Of a stretch of DNA of 64,000 nucleotides, positions 14,378-26,240 are shown piece by piece. The position numbers were made by a program, and so were the translations under genes. The notes beneath the pieces are model-generated. The model did no database searches and was not told the origin of the DNA. It saw only the letters and a list, made by a program, of their open reading frames with translations. The stretch's first letter is position 1, and the number at the start of each line of letters is the position of its first letter. Origin of the DNA: Amblyornis subalaris (Eukaryota; Chordata; Aves; Passeriformes; Ptilonorhynchidae); contig JACAXG010000021.1 of NCBI GenBank assembly GCA_018881555.1, positions 7,025,614 to 7,089,613 on the forward strand. The letters are read 5' to 3'.

Positions 14378-16014
14378 TGCTGTACGAATTTATGACGGAG
14401 GATAGTGCTGAACTTGTTAAAATTCCATGTGAATCTCAGCACAGAAAATGGACTGGTGCTTTAAATCTTGGAGAGTTGTTCACATCAATAATGAATTTCA
14501 AATAATTTATTCACTTCAAGTGTAAGTGGTTGGCATACAGTCCTTACAGCTGGTTTGTTGAGATAATTGATTTCCATATAGTTTAAAGATGGGGAAAAGA
14601 AACATATGACAACTACAGCAGGTTTCGAGGCAATTGTGAATGCCATATCAGTTTAATTATAGCTCCATCTTTAGCTGACATGGGTTCTGTCCTATTGGAA
14701 TGAAAATATCCCAGCAACTTGAAATGTAACAGTGATGAATTTTTTATATTCTTCTACCTACCTTGTATGCTCGCTTAGGGCACTGTTACAAGTACACTTC
14801 TAGCTTTTTTCAGTGGATAGTTAACATGACATGCAAGACTGGTCTGCATGACACAGATAACTCAAGGGAATAGCAACAACGTAAATGAGATGCATTAGTA
14901 TCTGGATGTGAACTGGGGGATATAAGTTCTGAGAACTTCTTGTTTAATTTATAGAATTGGTTTTTTTCCCCTGTGCATAAGATTTCAAAATGGTAATCGT
15001 ATTCAGGAAATGAGCTGTTCCCACTTCAGGTACTAATATCAATATGTAAAAGATAATCATTAACCAGATGTACTACTCAGCAGTGTCTATTATATGTAAG
15101 CAAGCTAGCTGAGGTGATAAAAGAGGCTTTTACTTAAAATTTAGTTATATTGACCATGGAGACACTGGAAAAACTGTGAGGTATTTTGTTTGTGTGAGAT
15201 TTTTTATTGACCACTCTATGCAAGAAACAAGGGCTTAGTGGAACAAAGAGTGTAATAAAAATTTGCTTTGCAGCTAACACCACATGTATGAAACCCCCTT
15301 TGTGTGAGGTCCAAGCTGGCAGCTCCTGCATGGGGCCATTCAAAAGGAGGTGGGCTGCACCTCCACATTTTCACACATAGGGCATACAGAATGAGCAGAG
15401 AACCAGGACTACGACAAACCCCAAACTTCACTCTGTATTTTCTTTTTCACTAAAAATTGATTCACATAAATTGTAAATAGAAAAGCTTTATTTCATTCTT
15501 GCTTTATTCACTCCAAAGTTTCAGTGTAGTAAAGAAGTAACAAATGGGGTGTCCAGTAAACTTTCCAGCAGTGAGGGGCCTGGTTCTTTACTGTGTTGTT
15601 TCTGCTTCACCTGATGTAACTTTCCTGATTACAATCGGGGTCCTACACTTCAGTTTCAGTATTAAATTAAAGCAATTCCTGTTGACTGAGGCCATAGTTT
15701 TGTTTCAGGTTAATAGAAAAATTCTGAGTATACCTCAAATATTTTTCCGACAAGAGTAAACTGGAATAAATGGGAAAGGACCCTTCTCTGAAATAAATTA
15801 TAAACTGTAAAGATGAAATAAGGGCTTCAGTGGTCTAGCTTGACATAGATGCCACAACATTCCCAGCCATCAACTTCGTTTTTAGCAGATACATGCAAAC
15901 TTTTCTTTTGACATGGCTCAAAAGCAGAAAGTTTATCTCCTAGCTTCCAAGATTTCTTTAGGAGTAAATGTTGATGATCTGCAACTTGAGGCAAAAATAC
16001 CTGGGGGGGGGGNG
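14378..16014. other. Intergenic DNA, no gene seen
   Basis: AT-rich unique sequence with no coding signal. A G-run (16003-16012) plus an N at 16013 abuts the LTR, so the base-level junction there is unreliable. Confidence 0.55.
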
Positions 16015-16433
16015 TGGCACGTGTCCCAAGAAATACGACACAGAGTCCAGGGAGAACAAAGCGACGCCGAGTTTATTATTATTATACAGAGTGGCTTATA
16101 TCCCATAGCTTGCTTGAAGTTTATAGAAATGTCAAGAGTCTATTGGACCCTTGGTCAGCTACCTACCAAGTTCATTGGTCAATTCTAACACCACCTATTG
16201 CAAAATATTTATCTAAGCAAAAATGATAGCAAGCGCAGCTGCACGAAGCTTAGTTAATTTACAAAAACTCCTAGGATTGTTTATAATAGTTTTGCCTGGG
16301 AAAAGAGAGACAGAGAGAAGTCTCACGAAAATGCTGGGAGAGTTAGAAGGTCTCTCTGCCGACAGCTTTTCAGCAGCCACAGGGGGGAAAAAAGAAGCCT
16401 GTCTTCTGGCGTTGACTTCCAGCTCCAATTCCA
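16015..16433 (-). mobile_element. Solo LTR of an endogenous retrovirus (minus strand)
   Basis: A 419-bp segment begins TG and ends CA on the + strand, as LTRs do in either orientation. Read on the minus strand it has promoter and processing signals in LTR order: two CCAAT boxes (ATTGG on + at 16174-16178 and 16142-16146), a TATAAG box (16100-16095), an AATAAA polyadenylation signal (16077-16072), then a GC-richer R/U5-like stretch with TTTGTTCTCCC. TATA and AATAAA lie within about 30 bases, implying a short R. No gag, pol or env frames flank it, so it is best read as a solo LTR left by recombination. No target-site duplication can be called because the left edge is a G-run with an N. The family is not assigned. 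Confidence 0.72.
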
Positions 16434-19400
16434 TAATTCAAGATTTCATTTAAAATGAAGTGCAACAGTAAAATGCTGGACATGATTAACTGCAGGTCCC
16501 TGACAGTCATCACACAGATATTTTGAGGTGCATAATGCCATCACAACTTTGCTCCCTGTTTGTGGCTCAAATATGTAGCTTTGATTCTGTGAGTGTGCAC
16601 TATGAACACATATTCATAATTTGGGGTTGGAGCTTGGACAGAGTCTTGTATCAAGAAGTCCCTGTAGGAAGTTACGCCAAAATCGTTTTAGCTGTCTTAA
16701 TTTAAAGACAGCAAAGGCAGTCCTGGAATGATTATCAAGAGCTCTGGGGACTTAAAAAGCCTTATTGGCATACAGATAAATTAACACTAGAATGAGTAAA
16801 GAACCCAAAATGGGAGCTCTATGCAGAAGGAACACTCCCTAGCATCTGTTTTTAAAATATAAAGGAAAAATTTGATTGCATAAGAAATGGTGGTGGTTGA
16901 TTTTGTTTGTGAGTGGTTCCTGAAATGTATCAAGGAGTGGAAGTGAACTGGAAATTGTAATAGAGAAATCACTAGTCAAAGTACCACCAAGACTTCCTAT
17001 GGGAGAACGAAGTTGCAGAAATACCCTTTCACTGTTAAATATAGGCTCAGGTCTTGTTGATATGCCTGAAGTGGCTTGTTATGGGCAAGCAGGAATTCTG
17101 CCAATGGAGATAAGGTAACCAAGTGTGAAATCTGCTATAAATAAAGGAAGTGTTCTGCAAAAGCACTGTGCCATGGGATTTAACCTCCTTCGACTCCAAA
17201 TTCAGTCAGGTGAGGGTGCATGCTAATAAACAGATGCCAACAATTTTTTGTGTGTTTTACACTTTTATTATACAGTTCAGGTTGTGTTTGCCTCCCAAAC
17301 TGGTGAGTTAACCTGAATACTAAAGAGATAGTGGGGACTGACGCTTTTCTTTTTAGTCATTGACAGTAATTTGTAACACCCTGCTTCCTCCCCTCAGCCT
17401 CCACAGGGAGAGAAAAGAAGACCTGCAGGATGGAATCTCTCAATCTTCAGTGATGGATGCTTGCAAAATTATCTGTGCCTTCAGAGGGGATGTGGCCTGT
17501 CTAAGCATCTAGTAACTTTAGTGACTTTTAGGACAAGTGTTTGTTAGGTCTCAGAGAATCTGGTTTTACATGTCATCCTCCGTCACTGAACAGCCATATT
17601 CAGTTTCAAGGAAAAGACTAAAAATCCCAGAGCTGTATAAGGTTTTCAAATATCATAAACCAACAATTCTTCTGTGCCATTTTTGTGTAAAAGTTGTTCC
17701 TATATCTAAGAAGAAACAGACTATTAACTGTGTATTTTAAAGTCTATATAGAATACAAGGAATTGCACATAAATTTTCCACAACTTCTAAGATATGACAT
17801 AAAGTGAGTCATTAACAAGACTTTGTCCGGCTTGGAGTTAGTGAAAAATCTTTTCCTTGAATTGTGTGAATCAGACTCTAAACTTCCAACTCTTATTTGT
17901 GGCATTGAAAAGTATTTCTCGATATCCCAGACCTGCAACTGCATGGTAGAACATGTCTTTTCAGCTTTTAGAATGTACTGTGTACTGTGGCAAGTTGTTA
18001 GTCACGCAACAGGGTTAATCTTTCGGGAGTCATTGGATAACTATATCTGCAATTATGAAAACTGCATTAAGTAAAGAAAACAACTTGGACACGTTGGTTT
18101 CCTTGTTGAAGGCTACCCTAACGGTATATGCCTTGAGAAGTTCTGCAATAGCGGCAGAGCTGCTGGCAGCAAGAGTGGCAAAGTCTGTAGGGTCAGGTTG
18201 AAAGGCATGAGTGTTGATGGACACTTTTGGACACTCAGACCTCACCCTGCATTGCCCCTAGTTTTGGCTGAGACTTTTTTACTTCAATATTCAACCTGAG
18301 CACTTGATGCAGACCCGTTGTCCCAGCCAGGTGACATCTTGCTGCCTACTGTCTTTCATAAGTGTTTCTATATACAAATGGATGTCATCTGCTGGCTCAA
18401 AATCTTATTATTTCCTTTCAATTTCTGGCCAAAAAGTGGTGTTTAATTTTTCTAAGTTGCTGAAAGAGTAAGCCTGATTGAATCAATGTGTTGCAGAAAG
18501 GATGTCAAGACAAATTCATATGAATGAGAATTTATTATCAGGCTCCATAGTTGATGGCACATATCAACAGAGAAAAAAAAGAAAAGGGTGTAGAGAAAAA
18601 ACTCTCCCCAGTGGCAAGCTGGAAGGAGAAGGTGTGGTTGGCATACAGAGATTAAAAACTTCCTCAGGCATCCTATCCAAGGCAATTGGTAGTTCCAACA
18701 CAATACTTTCCCTACAGCAACTACATGGTTTTGTTCAGGACTCACTCAAACTCACTACTGATTGTTCCCATTTCCAGGGCAAACTTTGAGCAGGGGGAGG
18801 TGCTGCTTTAAGCAGGGGTAGGTGCTGCCTGTTGGTGAGCCTGTGCAGGCATATTTTTGAGTCCCTTGGTTTAAATCAGAAGCTATAACCAAAGGAAAGA
18901 GAGGGGGAAAGGAGGGGGTGATTCTTGTTCTGATGACAGTCGCTCCCTCTGGAATGTGCCATGCCAACTCTGTTGGAGTCTGCAGGCAATATCCCACCTA
19001 CCTCCAGGAGGGCCGTGTGGTCTCAGGAAGTCATGGTGCCACTGCACAACTTCCACGGTGGCCAAGAGCATCATCCATCCTCTCCAGTGCCATGCTGCAG
19101 AAGGTAAGGAATGCTGTGCGTCCCTTCATGATAAAAACCATCCAACCTTCCAACCTGAGCAGGACACACCAATCACTGCCCATGGGGAGGACAGCCTGCC
19201 GTCAGGAGTTTTGTTCACCTGAAAGGAGGAGGCACTTGGAAGTAGGCAGAAAACTGTTGCTTGTGACCATTTGCACAGCTGTATGTTCTTGTTAAAAAAT
19301 AACAGTAAATTTATCAACAAATGAATTGGTACTCCTGAAGTACTCGATTAGCTGGTGTGAAAAATACATTAATAAATCCTACACATTATTCAATTGGCTG

Positions 19401-22400
19401 TTGCCTAATGTTTTCGATTTCAGCACAAAAATGGAAATTGTGTTCAAGGATTCTCTAAAACTTCTTCTCCGCGCCAGGGTGTAAAATGCTGTTTGTAGAG
19501 TAGGGGAAACAGTGGTACTACTCCTATACTAAACTATTTGTGTTTGGATCATACTGTACACATACAGATATTTGTGGGGATGTAAACAGCCTCAACATGT
19601 AAAAAAATAGTATCATATTTAAATATAAACTGGATAGCCAATTTTAGTGGTTTATATTACTGAAAATCGTGGAAATAAAATAAAGAATTATTAAATAGGT
19701 GCATTTCACTTATCCATATACTGAAATAACCGTTTCACAGCTAGTCTGTGAGCATAGAACAAGTAGTAATCCTGGACAGGATAATGCAAGGAAGCAGGCA
19801 TTTGACATGTAATCCCTATATTTCCTCTTTCCATATGAAATTCTGCTTAGATAGACAATCTCATACAAACAATGCACATACTACTTGTCTTCTCCTTCCT
19901 AATGCATCACACAGAGCAATATCAATTTAGAAGAATGGCTTTTACCCACACATTTCATTTGATAAAAAACCAAAAATTTGAATGCCAACGAGCAAAAAAA
20001 TAAACTAACATAGACTTTTTCACTTTTGCCCTTGAATCTCCTTTACTTCCAACACTTTATGTTAGTAGTCACACATGATCTTTGCCTGGACTCTGCTGTT
20101 GCTTTATGCCAGCTGCAGAGCTGCGTTGATGCAATCTGCACAGCAGTGTACCTGTGCAAGAGGCAACCTGCTGGCCCCAAGGGACTGTGAGTATCAAGAC
20201 TGTGATAGAGGGTTAGAGACGCTTTTTGGCCTTTCTCCAAATCATTTCTAACTTTAAAAGTTTTGGTTGATTAAATTTGTGTCTGCTGTCTCCTATTTAA
20301 GTGAAACAAGCTAACCAAGCAAACAAAAACTACCCAAAAGAACCTGAACAAAGAAAAAACATGCAGAAGTGCTGGTTTTTGTATCTATGCATGAGCAGGA
20401 GGCCTTGATTTATTTGATGTTTGTTTGCATAATGCTAACTAATGNTTATTTATCTAGATTATTTATTATTCATAGACCTGTGTAAATGGTGGCCACACAC
20501 GCCATCAATATGTTTGCACTTCTGCGTCTGCAGTGATGGATTCTGACCAGCCTTTCTGGAACATTTCATAGTCACTTCATTCTAGAAATGGCATCTTCCT
20601 GTTTAAGGAGTAAATTTGANATCTTGACCCCATATTCAGTCATTCCTGTATGTCAACTGATTTCAGAGTAATAATTAGAAATTTTTATCTCCACATGAGC
20701 TTATAGGTTGTAACAATGAATTTTATGAGGAATTAACCGTTCCCAGCTGGACTTGTGACACTCATGTGTACAAAACCAAAAAACACATATAAAGTAATAA
20801 AATAAATGTTTATTTGTCTTCTTTTTACTTGTTCTGATCATAAAATATCAATATTCTGCTGTAGTTCTCAATTAGTATTAAATACATGTTGCTTATAAAT
20901 GTATATTCTGTTTTGCTCTTTGTTTATCATGAAAAAACAGCTGCTAAGTGTAGAAAGATTTGTTTTCACTTTTATCATTCTCTTGCAAGAAGTTATTCTT
21001 CAATTACTTATTACCTATGGAATAATACTGAAATTAAAATGAGAAACCNGGTCAATATTGCATGCATCAAAAATGATGAAAATCTTCACTTACTGAGAAC
21101 TGTGAAATGTTTATTGGTTTTTAGACACAGAGTCCTCCAGGGAGTGCTACAAATCCACACAAACTCACTGCATCTTCGATGTTGCATTTGGAGTGTTGAT
21201 TTAGATGAAATACGTGTAAAAACTCCTGTTGGCAGACAGCTCTCTGGTGACTATACATCTGCAAAGGCTCAAGAACATAAATTATTGCAGCATGAGTCTG
21301 GAATAAATTATGCTCGCTTCACAAATTCTAGATCTGCTTGGTCCACAGTAACGAAATAAAAACTGTTGTGTTTAGAGTTAGGGAAAAGAGTTTATTTTAT
21401 CATCCTGTACATGTGTGTGTAATTTTAGACTGAATTTTTTTCTAAGTAGCAGAATGTTAATGAAATCAGTGAAGGAAAAAGGACTTGTGAAAGTAGGACA
21501 CGAAGTGATGTGAGACTAGCCTGGAACAGCAAGTTCCCTGAGCTACCTCAGAGCTGAAGGTAAAGAAGCTGCCTTCTCTTCAGAAAAAAAATGAATCAAG
21601 CTGTTTTGCCCCACAGCATCCTACTTAGCTCAGATCCCTTAAAGCTACTCTGTATACCCTGCAAAGATAAAAGCACTTCTCTTCTAGTTTATATCTCATA
21701 CACTATCAAGAAAACTATTCAGATTGGAACAAAACAACAAAAGCTTTTCAAACTATATTCTGTCTCCAGAAAACCAAAGTAATTTTATGGTGGTTCATCA
21801 CTTGCTACTATTATCCACCCAGATTTTGCATTCAATAGGTGTTTCGGGACTTGCCTTCCATGAATTTGCTGAGTCTTTACTGAGTTTACTTATCTTTAAG
21901 ACTCTGCAACATCTTGTGGACATGCATGAGTCTCACACTTTAGCTACCTAATCTGTCTTTCCTTTGGTTTTCCTGTAATGTCTGTGTACCACTTGTTCCT
22001 GAATTGTGATAAATTGACAATAATTTTTCATATTTAGCTTCTCTGTGTCTCCTGAAGAAATAACACTATGTTAACCCTCATTCATTTCTTGTCCACACAG
22101 AAGTCTTATACTCTTTAAGACATCCTCATTCAGAAGGTATTCAATGCAGATGACCATTCTCTCTGTCTTTCAGTGTCTTTTTCTAGGTTTACCCATATTG
22201 TTTTTGAGATGAGGTGACTGTATACCACAGGCTATATATCAGCAGAATGGTTTCTCATTTGTTCTCTAGTATTTTCCTAATGTTCTTAATTGGTTTTGCT
22301 GCTGCTGAGCACTGGGCTGATATATTTATGAGGCTCTCAAAGATGAGTTTCCTGAAATGAAGTTGTTAATTTAGTGATCATGGCCATGTAGATGTGTTTG

Positions 22401-22467
22401 TTTTCCCTACATGCATTGTCATTACTGAACTAGAATGTATTGGCTATTATTTTATTACCCAGACACT
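16434..22467. other. Intergenic AT-rich DNA, no gene seen
   Basis: No supportable gene. The longest open frame, 157 codons at 20886-21359 on +, crosses an ambiguous base at 21050, lies in AT-rich DNA, and shows no domain or family I recognise. It is more likely chance than a gene. Overlapping two-strand frames at 18900-19300 look like ordinary GC-richer intergenic sequence. Confidence 0.55.
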
Positions 22468-22926
22468 CATAGAATAATTTAGGTTGGAAAAGACCTTTAA
22501 GATCATCAAGTCCAACCATTAACCCAGCCCTGCCAAGCCCACCATCAAACCATGTCCCCAAGAGCCACATCTAAAGTCATCTAATACACCCAGGAATGGT
22601 GACTCAACCACTTCCTTGGGGCAGTCTGTTCCAGTGCTTGACAACCCTTTCCATGGAGAAATTTTTCCTAATATCCAATCTAAACCTTCCCTGGTGCAAC
22701 ATTTCCTCTTGACCTATCGGTTGTTATTTGAGAGGGGACTGATACCCACCTGGCTACAACCTCCTATCAGGTGGTTGTAGAGACTGATAAGATCCCCCTG
22801 AGCTTCCTTATCTCCAGGCTAAACACCCCCAGCTCCCTCAGTCACTTCTCATAAGACTGGTGCTCCAGACCCTTCCCCAGATACCTTGCCCTTGTCTGGA
22901 CTCGCTCCAGCACCTCAATGTCTATC
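22468..22926 (-). mobile_element. CR1 LINE fragment, 3' end (truncated, minus strand)
   Basis: It begins TCATAGAATAATTTAGGTTGG, the reverse complement of an avian CR1 3' end, followed by the family's usual AAGATCATCAAGTCCAACC. It continues to the block GACTCGCTCCAGCACCTCAATGTC at the right edge. A small local duplication (TATCAAGAGGTATCTATCAAGAG) follows at about 22922-22945. Only the 3' untranslated and extreme 3' coding part survives. It belongs to a different subfamily from the copy at 7241, judging by the different sequence after the tail. It is inactive. Confidence 0.93.
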
Positions 22927-25739
22927 AAGAGGTATCTATCAAGAGAGGCTTTTTTCAAATTCTTCATGTGAGTTTTAGTTTTTCTATCCTGAGTAATTCT
23001 GTGCTGGTACAAATCTCAGCCAGATTCCCGTGGGTCTCCAGCAGTACCCTCTTTTCACTGAGAAAACTGACCATTTACTCTTTCTTCCTTATTTGGTTCC
23101 CTCACGCTTTTTCCCCAATGGTGAACATGCTGTGTTTATCTATGAAACAAGTCTGATTTCTACTGTCATATTGCATCTACAAACACTGTTTCAGGCAATG
23201 AAATATGCAATTAGTCTTCCTTGTGATTTGCCATTTTACTTTCTTTACACATTACTTCTTGATATAGTTCTTACGTTTTTCTGCTTCTGTTTTTGTATCT
23301 ATCACTTTCCCTCCCTGTGTCTTTGTGTTCACTTTCTCATCCATCCACTTTCCCATCTAATATCTTCTCCTGTTCCACTTTCCTGGATGGTCTCAACCCT
23401 TTCCTCACTACTCACCTGTCTTTAGGCACAGATACAAAAGCTGCATCATTTCTCTCACTACTCTGTCCATCCCCCTTTCACTAAAAATAAAGGCAACCAG
23501 ATGTAACCTGTGCATGAGCCAAAGTCACTGAGCCTAGTAGAAGTCTCTTCACTGGAGTAAGTAGACTTGGAGTCAAGCTTTCTGTAAAATCAGGCTGACT
23601 TATGTTTTGGGCTACACTGCACTGCTATTCCCAGCAGATTTTGGTGGTAGGAAACATGCCACTTCCCCTCTCGGGCTGTTTCACCAGGTGATTTGGATGC
23701 CATGATAAGAGTGGAAGATTTGCCCCAATCGGTTGAGGTGCACCAGGCTGAAACATGCTCCTCTTGGATTCATCTGCCTCTCTGGTGAATTGCATGCAAG
23801 GGGTGAGTAGCTCTGGGAGGAAAACTGCAAAAGCTCCGGAATCTATGCCTTTCCTAATATTTGGCAACCAGGGCATAATGGAGCTGCCAGCACATATAGA
23901 GAAGAACGAAAACAGCAGTGCACCAGGCAGGAAGTGGATTAACTCACCTAGGCTTGCTGCAGGTGCTTGTAGAGACAACAGTTAAACACAGGACGCCCAA
24001 CATTGTAGTCACCAGCCTGGAGAGCTGTGCTGAATTTTGCTCTTCAGTCCCATGGCTCCTTCAAAAAGGTAGCAACCACAGTACATAGGTATCTTAGCAT
24101 GAGCAGAGCAGAGACAGAGCAGCCCTCCTATCTCCTGTCTGTCACACATGACACATGGAGCAACACAATTGAGACACCATAGTGGAACTTTACAACATCA
24201 TGAAACCTTCCCACATGATAGGACTTCTTTCCTCATACCTCAAGCTTTGATTCTCTTAATTGCCCTTTTTGATGCCAGCAATTCCTTTTCTTCCTCATAT
24301 AGCCAGCATCCTTGTTTTACCCAGTCATCAGCAGGGAGCTCTGTGGGATTCAGGATTCTCAATATATGGAAATCTTTGTTATATGGGAATATCTGGCAAT
24401 GGGTGAGAAAGTGGAAAAGATAATTTCTGTGATATAGCTTATTTCATTTACCATTCTCAAAGCCATTTGTCAAGCACTAAGTCAAATAACAGCCCATCTC
24501 TACTGGACTCTGCTCTTACACTCACAAATACCTTACTCCTCCAATGGCAGTGAAACTAGCAGGGACATCTTGTAGGGTGGGATATTCTTCTCATCGCGTA
24601 AATACTCTCCGTGAGAAAGAGTGGTGAACTGAACCTCTTTGGCACAGTGAGGCAACCTGAGGACAGCACGGGGAAGTAAAGGAGCCACAATCAACCATTT
24701 CAGTGAAATGACTGTGTGAGTCAGCTATTATGTGCTGGAAGCTGTAATGGTGATAATGACCACACCTTGTGGCCACTGCTCTGCTGTTGCCAAGGGTTGT
24801 TTTCTTTTGGGTGACCTCTTCTTCAGGGTAGGCAGAACATTGCTGCTGCTGCACTGCTTTTGTACAAAGGTTCTTTGTGCCAAATAACATCCTATTTTTG
24901 TTGAAGTGTGTTTGTGGTTATTGTTTCTTCAATGCATCTCTAATTATTTTGCCAAAGCCATCCATCCTCTGCCATCTCTCAGGTGGCAAGAAGAAAGAAC
25001 GTGACTTCCACTACGTTGAAGAACAGGAGAACATGTGGTGACATGAGAAGGATACGGAGGCAAATTCAGATCATCACCTCACACTACCTTCTTTTATTGC
25101 GAATCNTAATGGACAATTATATCTACAGTATAGAAACCAGGGAGTTAAAACCCAGCAGACTAAGAAATTGCAGCAGTGTTATGAAGCAAAAGATGCTAAA
25201 GTCCTTTCTGGTCCAATATATCAATGACAACAACAACACAGTTTTTGTGGTGACTCTTTTTAACCAGTCAGCTGAGTCCTTATAGACAATGCCTACAGTT
25301 TATACTTCTCATAAGAACAAACATGTATTGTCTTTTATCTAAGCTGTTTCCACATTTCCGTATGCTTTCAGTTATTTATCTTAATTGTGGAAACAAAAAC
25401 AAATACACTACATGTAAAGAAATGGCTTGACCTTCCTTCCGTAGGCCACATCCTATATTCTTTGTGTCTTTGTGTGCTCCAAAGCCACCTTGCACTCTGA
25501 TTAACTTGACTGGGAGCTGTGTTTGTGTATATTCTCACACAAAATGTATATATAACCTGGCCTCATACAGCTCCACAGGGCTGAACTGAAATTCCAGAAC
25601 TTCAGCTATGGTATTAATCATGTATTCACGACTGAATGTGGGTTGCAAGAAAATATTTAAGAGTCCATAGAAACTTTTCTTTAAACTATGCAATCCCTAA
25701 ATATTTGGGTTCACATTATGGTGCTTTAGCTAGGATTTG
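22927..25739. other. Intergenic DNA, no gene seen
   Basis: Pyrimidine-rich on + between about 23,080 and 23,480, giving hydrophobic open frames (131 codons at 23030-23425) that have no recognisable family and are probably chance. No repeats or RNA genes recognised. Confidence 0.55.
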
Positions 25740-26240
25740 TTGGACTATTTCATATTTGCCTTTCTGTTTATTTTGTAAAAGTATACTTGTCTAGCACACA
25801 TTTTTATGCCAGCCTTGCTTTGCATTTTTACAGTCTGCTAATTAGACCATTTTAACTAATTTGTTTGCATTTTGTATGAGCAAGTTGGGCTTTTGGATTG
25901 ACTAATGTAATTGCAGCCAGTTTCTGCCAAATACAAATTACTCTTTCTAGTGTGAGCTAGAGAGAAAAGTAAATATTTAATAGCCATCAATACTCTTGCA
26001 GCATTCTAGAGTGTGCTTTTTTCCTATGGAAAGTTTAAATAATTTCTTCAGTGCTTGATTGCACTTTAATGTTAAGAAATTATTTTTTAATCATTTTTGA
26101 AATAATAATGAATTAGACATTTTAGCATGTCCGCAAGGGTTTTATTTCTGTGCACTTTGCAGTTTTAAATTCCAAGCTTTAAGATCTGGTACTTTTGTGT
26201 TTGAAGTTTATTTGTGTAGCTTTTTATGTACTGAGTACCA
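25740..26240. other. Candidate conserved non-coding element in the desert
   Basis: About 500 bases of AT-rich, unique, non-repetitive sequence rich in homeodomain-core words, including the perfect palindrome CTAATTAG at 25838-25845, then TAATGTAATT and several TTTAAT/ATTTAA words. There is no coding potential. The appearance resembles deeply conserved developmental enhancers, but conservation cannot be judged from one sequence. Confidence 0.3.
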
